Part shown: piece after piece, positions 26,001 to 28,087 of the stretch
Layout: each line of letters begins with the position of its first letter
Numbering within the stretch: the first letter of the stretch is position 1
From: an uncultured Prevotella sp.
GTDB taxonomy: Bacteria; Bacteroidota; Bacteroidia; Bacteroidales; Bacteroidaceae
Reading direction: 5' to 3'
Assembly (NCBI RefSeq): GCF_900549175.1
Contig: NZ_URNN01000026.1
Coordinates: 1 to 28,087, forward strand
DNA length: 28,087 bases
The notes under the pieces: model-generated
The model's database searches: none
The model's input: only the letters and a program-made list of their open reading frames with translations
Told to the model about the DNA's origin: nothing
Position numbers and translations under genes: made by a program

Positions 26001-27644
26001 CTCGCGCCAGTCGCCGAGAATGTCACCCTGATAGCAGGGTGTGCCCTTGGTGTCGTTGTTGGTCATGCTGCCCTCGAGCGTGGCTATGGCGCCGCGGCCA
26101 GCCTTATATATGGTACCGGCAGTGTTCTTGCCGTTGGCATAGTTGAATGTCTCCGAGCAGAGGTCGCCGTCCCAATATATGCGGAAGTTCTGTGCTATAT
26201 TGGCTTTCGACCCGCCCGGTATGGCAGCATGCGTAACAGAGCTTATCAGACTGCCGTCTCGTGTGGAAGAGCCCTGCGCTCCGGGGTATTCATTGCAGAA
26301 ATTGCCCATAATGGCACGTCCGTCATCATTTCCGCCCGTGGTGCGGTAGTATATCTTCGATGTGGTGGCATCGCGGAAATTGTTGTTGGGGCTGTCTTCG
26401 TTGCAGGCGAAAATCTCCTGTCCGTGGCTGTACGGGTCGAAGTCGCTGCAATGCTGCGAGTCGCCGTGTCCGAGTCCGGTGGTGGAAAGTCCCTTGCCGT
26501 TGTCGTCGATTACCATCGAGCCGAAAACGATTTCGTCACGGCCGTCCCAGTCTACATCGGCTATGCCGAAGTTATGATAGCCCTGCCCGTACCAGGCACC
26601 GCCCGTGTTGCAGTTCCAGCGCCAGCGCTCGGTGAGCTTGTGTGTGGCGGGGTCTACATCAAAGGCTATCATCTTGTGGCGGGTGTAGATGCCGCGTGCG
26701 AGGAAGATGCTCGGCTTGCGTCCGTCGAGATAGGGAGCACCGAAGAAGTGCTTTGTCGAGCGGTGGCCGTAACCGTCGCCCCAGGCCTTGCTGAGGTCGG
26801 TCTCGCCGGCTTCAAGACGCTTCAGGGGATATTCCATCTGCTGATACACCTCTCCGGTCTGTCCGTTGAGATAGAGCAGGAACTCTGAGCCTTCATGTAT
26901 GAACCACTGCCCCGACATGCCACCCGACGGACGGTAGTTCTTCGACTTATTGCCGATGACGATGGTCTGTCCCGTGGCAGTGTGTATGGTGGTGCCGTCG
27001 GCGGCGCGCATCACGGCCTCGGCGCGTCCATCACCGTCCCAGTCGTATGCCACGATGTTGTTCTCGTTGTTTTGGAAGTCGGCCATGTTGGGTCCGAGGT
27101 CTATCCACCAGAGTCTGGTTCCGTCCATCTTGTACACCTCGATGATGGCATATTCGCCATTGTTCCCGGCCGGTTTGTAACCGTTGGCAGCATCACTGGC
27201 ATTGTCAAACTTCAACAGAATCTCCAGTTCGCCGTCACCGTCGACATCGGCCACACAAGCGTCGTTGGGGATGTAGGTGCTGGTGAGCGCACCATGGTTC
27301 ATCTTCACCTCCTTGTAATTTCTTGCCCAGGGGGTGGCCTCCTTGCTCTTTGCCTGTGCCTTGCCGCGCACTACGGCCTCTACGGTATACTTGCTCGTCA
27401 CGGTGCCGCTCCTGTCGGTGAAATTTGACACCGACAGGGGTTCTGTGTTGATTTTCGTTCCGTCACGGTAGATGTTGTAGGTCACATCGTAGTATTCGTC
27501 GGCGGTGATTCGCCAACTGCAATACACGCCGCTGCCGGTCTTTACAGCCACAAGTCCACGGTCGACAGCATCGGTGGTGCGCTGCGCGAAACCGCCCACT
27601 GCCGTCATGCCGAGAAACAGCAACAATAATAGTTTTTTCTTCAT
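23082..27644 (-). CDS. PL11-type rhamnogalacturonan lyase fused to beta-strand repeats
   Basis: This is a secreted lyase of 1520 residues that by family would cut the rhamnogalacturonan I backbone by beta-elimination. The signal peptide is MKKKLLLLLFLGMTAVGGFAQ. Residues ~22-610 match PL11 (YesW/YesX-like): the opening DRGLVAVKTGSGVYCSWR, a fibronectin-like strand region, then a propeller with acidic calcium loops DVDGDGE (~133), DWDGDGR (~201), DVDWDGRDE (~363) and the conserved GDILGDWREEVI (~540) and LWHDHQYRQAMVWQ (~575). Residues ~620-1455 hold repeats like those of autotransporter passengers (YTGPTDVWAGTLNFDGTL; NANEYTGGTVIDGGKLTVG; INGGTLYLA), predicted beta-helix. The tail (~1468-1520, VYTLSGLQVAG...SGTYILRVNGQG...VKLVIK) resembles a T9SS type A sorting domain. 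Known PL11 enzymes are about 600-700 residues, so the added part is unusually long. Lyase activity is inferred from family. Confidence 0.9.
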   Translation of the reverse strand: MKKKLLLLLFLGMTAVGGFAQRTTDAVDRGLVAVKTGSGVYCSWRITADEYYDVTYNIYRDGTKINTEPLSVSNFTDRSGTVTSKYTVEAVVRGKAQAKSKEATPWARNYKEVKMNHGALTSTYIPNDACVADVDGDGELEILLKFDNASDAANGYKPAGNNGEYAIIEVYKMDGTRLWWIDLGPNMADFQNNENNIVAYDWDGDGRAEAVMRAADGTTIHTATGQTIVIGNKSKNYRPSGGMSGQWFIHEGSEFLLYLNGQTGEVYQQMEYPLKRLEAGETDLSKAWGDGYGHRSTKHFFGAPYLDGRKPSIFLARGIYTRHKMIAFDVDPATHKLTERWRWNCNTGGAWYGQGYHNFGIADVDWDGRDEIVFGSMVIDDNGKGLSTTGLGHGDSQHCSDFDPYSHGQEIFACNEDSPNNNFRDATTSKIYYRTTGGNDDGRAIMGNFCNEYPGAQGSSTRDGSLISSVTHAAIPGGSKANIAQNFRIYWDGDLCSETFNYANGKNTAGTIYKAGRGAIATLEGSMTNNDTKGTPCYQGDILGDWREEVIMRTADNNIRIYTTNVSTKWRNYTLWHDHQYRQAMVWQMCGYNQTPHTSYFLGELEGITKAPAPLTMTGRTEIADGATIGSTENDKHIIMCETGDMTVGVADGAAPYILTVNAPTWVQGHDNNNNITTETFTHTITGGAFTGSMRLVKQGDGVLNLPAVVQTYTGPTDVWAGTLNFDGTLQSSRLWLNRFAVLNSAGTFAKGIEMEYASVLRPGGKDAKGVITTDSLILNYGAMVELDLYGGSFEADKINMNTLKIDKKNWSNGPAYLSPVFKIVRHPAAGEDKLTPGRYHIADVKAVDGNVDDIVVEGLAGVKAVVVYEDGKLYVEVQDMRDAMEIIWTGENGSVWDFAETSNFKTHGGSEEVFVDGDVVLFNDDAKTGEVVLAQNLTPSSVVFNNNELEYNITGKAISGGATLIKNGAAGTTISNANEYTGGTVIDGGKLTVGSLANDEGTDFGALGGADAAITINNGASLSVTGDVKTVQTINVGEGGATFDVPQNATLNLAAPVKSAVKAPVYKRGAGTLRISKGNSFGKMYLEQGTIASLTANSASDKYFPDTLVFNGNNVTLNHDNTEYSMTENIHDYTNFSVPAGKSGNIYLDGRCVYHGGLAGEGTFRVYPRYVRSYLSGDWSKFTGTLQICYNGTNSYGVNAVTLQENSGARFPNAKVVVDDNAILDNNGVSLSLASVSGKGTLSGTGTYTIGSDGSDQNFTVKFTSPVKKEGEGMWTIGTSNAQSSIGNVTINGGTLYLATFNSSTSVIGGSVTVNSGASVIGLGTVKSMTLNAGATLTPGQISATDPTGLFAVTSTLNIKSGAVVNLNVKSASNTNYSRTYLKSDQYLMLSGTVNVTLSDAYTPKLGDEIILWQAKSFTGKPTVNLPALPDGLGWDTTGLLAPTGVLRVVTFADGIGAVSGNAEVRCGVYTLSGLQVAGFVSTESEAAAHAGTLGLVSGTYILRVNGQGVAKSVKLVIK

Positions 27645-27741
27645 ATCAAGTGATTCTTTTAGTTATTGTTTCTTTTAGTAAGTTCCAATACAAACTGATT
27701 CTACACCTTATTATTTAGGGATATCAAGTAGTTTTATCCTG

Positions 27742-27749
27742 CAAAAATA
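27742..27749 (-). promoter_or_regulatory. Promoter -7 box of the PL11 gene
   Basis: On the minus strand TATTTTTG matches TAnnTTTG. The following TCCTGCAAA context (plus strand) is the same as at the promoter of the 871-residue gene. Transcription would start near 27736, leaving a leader of about 90 bases. No good -33 box is seen, which would fit dependence on an activator bound upstream. Confidence 0.45.
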
Positions 27750-27799
27750 TAGTTTTTTTCCGTATTTGAAGATTTTTTCGGGAATAATTTTTGGTTTTT

Positions 27800-28006
27800 T
27801 GACGAAAAAGACACACCCCTGCATGGGTATTGACAGAAAAACATGTTTTGTTTTTGACTTAAAGACATAACTTTTTTGGCTTAAAGACATGTTTCTTTTG
27901 ACATAAAGACAGAATCGCTTTGACATAAAGACATATAGCTGCGCTGTGTTTCTTTTGACATAAAGACATATAGCTACGCGGTGCTTTTTACGTGAAAGGG
28001 CATATC
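27800..28006. repeat. Array of 14-bp direct repeats, partly on a 22-bp period
   Basis: The motif TGACATAAAGACAT (plus strand) is seen at 27855, 27877, 27899, 27921 and 27956, with zero to two changes per copy. The first four are spaced exactly 22 bp. The fifth is 35 bp on because a 13-bp GC-richer insert (CTGCGCTGTGTTT) intervenes; a similar insert follows the fifth copy and leads to a degenerate sixth near 27987-28006. Weaker copies lie at 27831 (12 of 14 matching) and 27800. The array starts about 50 bp upstream of the PL11 -7 box. It may be a set of regulator-binding sites or a decayed tandem repeat. The rest of the 443-bp region upstream of the PL11 gene shows no gene. Confidence 0.75.
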
Positions 28007-28049
28007 TGAATAAATGTATTCTACCTCATATCAAAAAACTCAGGTTCAT

Positions 28050-28067
28050 CCGACATTTGGAGTGACA
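28050..28067. repeat. Second copy of an 18-bp intergenic motif
   Basis: CCGACATTTGGAGTGACA here matches CCGATGTTTGGAGTGACA at 22856-22873 in 16 of 18 positions. Both are in the same orientation, in intergenic DNA, and run into a short near-palindrome (GTGACATGTTAC here, GTGAC...GTCAC at 22868-22885). It may be one end of a dispersed element cut off by the window edge. Confidence 0.5.
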
Positions 28068-28087
28068 TGTTACATACCAAGTATCGG

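Noticed and set aside
24921..26888. Open frame of 655 codons on the plus strand opposite the PL11 gene
   Set aside because: It lies wholly inside the PL11 coding region on the other strand, has no signal, domain or family likeness, and the minus-strand product is a clear enzyme.
27814..27827. Short palindrome ACCCCTGCATGGGT upstream of the PL11 gene
   Set aside because: Only four-base outer arms; too short to call an operator without conservation data.
27711..27926. 71-codon open frame on the minus strand upstream of the PL11 gene
   Set aside because: It runs through the direct-repeat array and the predicted PL11 promoter; the peptide merely reflects the repeats and resembles no family.
27851..27986. 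Possible CRISPR array
   Set aside because: The repeats are only 14 bp and degenerate, the gaps are 8 or 21 bp and partly repeat each other, and no cas gene is in view.

Overview
The window looks like a Bacteroidales chromosome, most likely Prevotellaceae or a close gut relative. The reasons are two complete SusC/SusD pairs, many lipoproteins with Bacteroidetes-type lipoboxes, starts without Shine-Dalgarno sequences, promoters matching the Bacteroidetes -7 box TAnnTTTG, and two secreted proteins with C-terminal tails resembling type IX secretion (T9SS) sorting domains. The genus is inferred from style, not from a marker gene. Apart from the clpB fragment at the left edge, every gene I support lies on the minus strand.

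Layout from left to right. (1) 2-592: the 3' end of clpB, plus strand. (2) 593-911: an AT-rich intergenic repeat with nested inverted repeats and a likely bidirectional hairpin terminator; it runs into the last codons of the next gene. (3) 889-2307: a secreted two-domain esterase (alpha/beta hydrolase plus SGNH hydrolase). (4) 2511-19782: seven tightly spaced genes that look like one operon. In transcription order they are a lipoprotein with about four FAS1 (fasciclin) domains, SusC, SusD, two lipoproteins each with two FAS1 domains and a C-terminal beta-rich domain, a second SusC and a second SusD. One predicted promoter lies upstream (19868-19875), with a leader hairpin, A-tracts and a candidate operator palindrome. 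(5) 20079-22694: a large secreted protein of unknown function, apparently with its own promoter and terminator. (6) 22856-23063: a REP-like intergenic inverted repeat. (7) 23082-27644: a 1520-residue secreted PL11-type rhamnogalacturonan lyase fused to autotransporter-like beta-strand repeats and a sorting tail. (8) 27645-28087: its upstream region, with an array of a 14-bp motif, four copies of which are spaced exactly 22 bp apart.

How they may work together. PL11 enzymes cut the rhamnose-galacturonate backbone of rhamnogalacturonan I, and an acetyl esterase would help by removing acetyl groups. Two SusCD pairs would import the released oligosaccharides. The three FAS1 lipoproteins are probably surface exposed and could bind or scaffold a substrate, but FAS1 does not name a ligand. 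The window therefore suggests a pectin-related utilization locus in which FAS1 lipoproteins stand where the usual surface glycan-binding proteins would be. The link between the PL11 gene and the SusCD/FAS1 operon rests only on proximity. No HTCS, SusR-like, ECF sigma or anti-sigma gene is in view.
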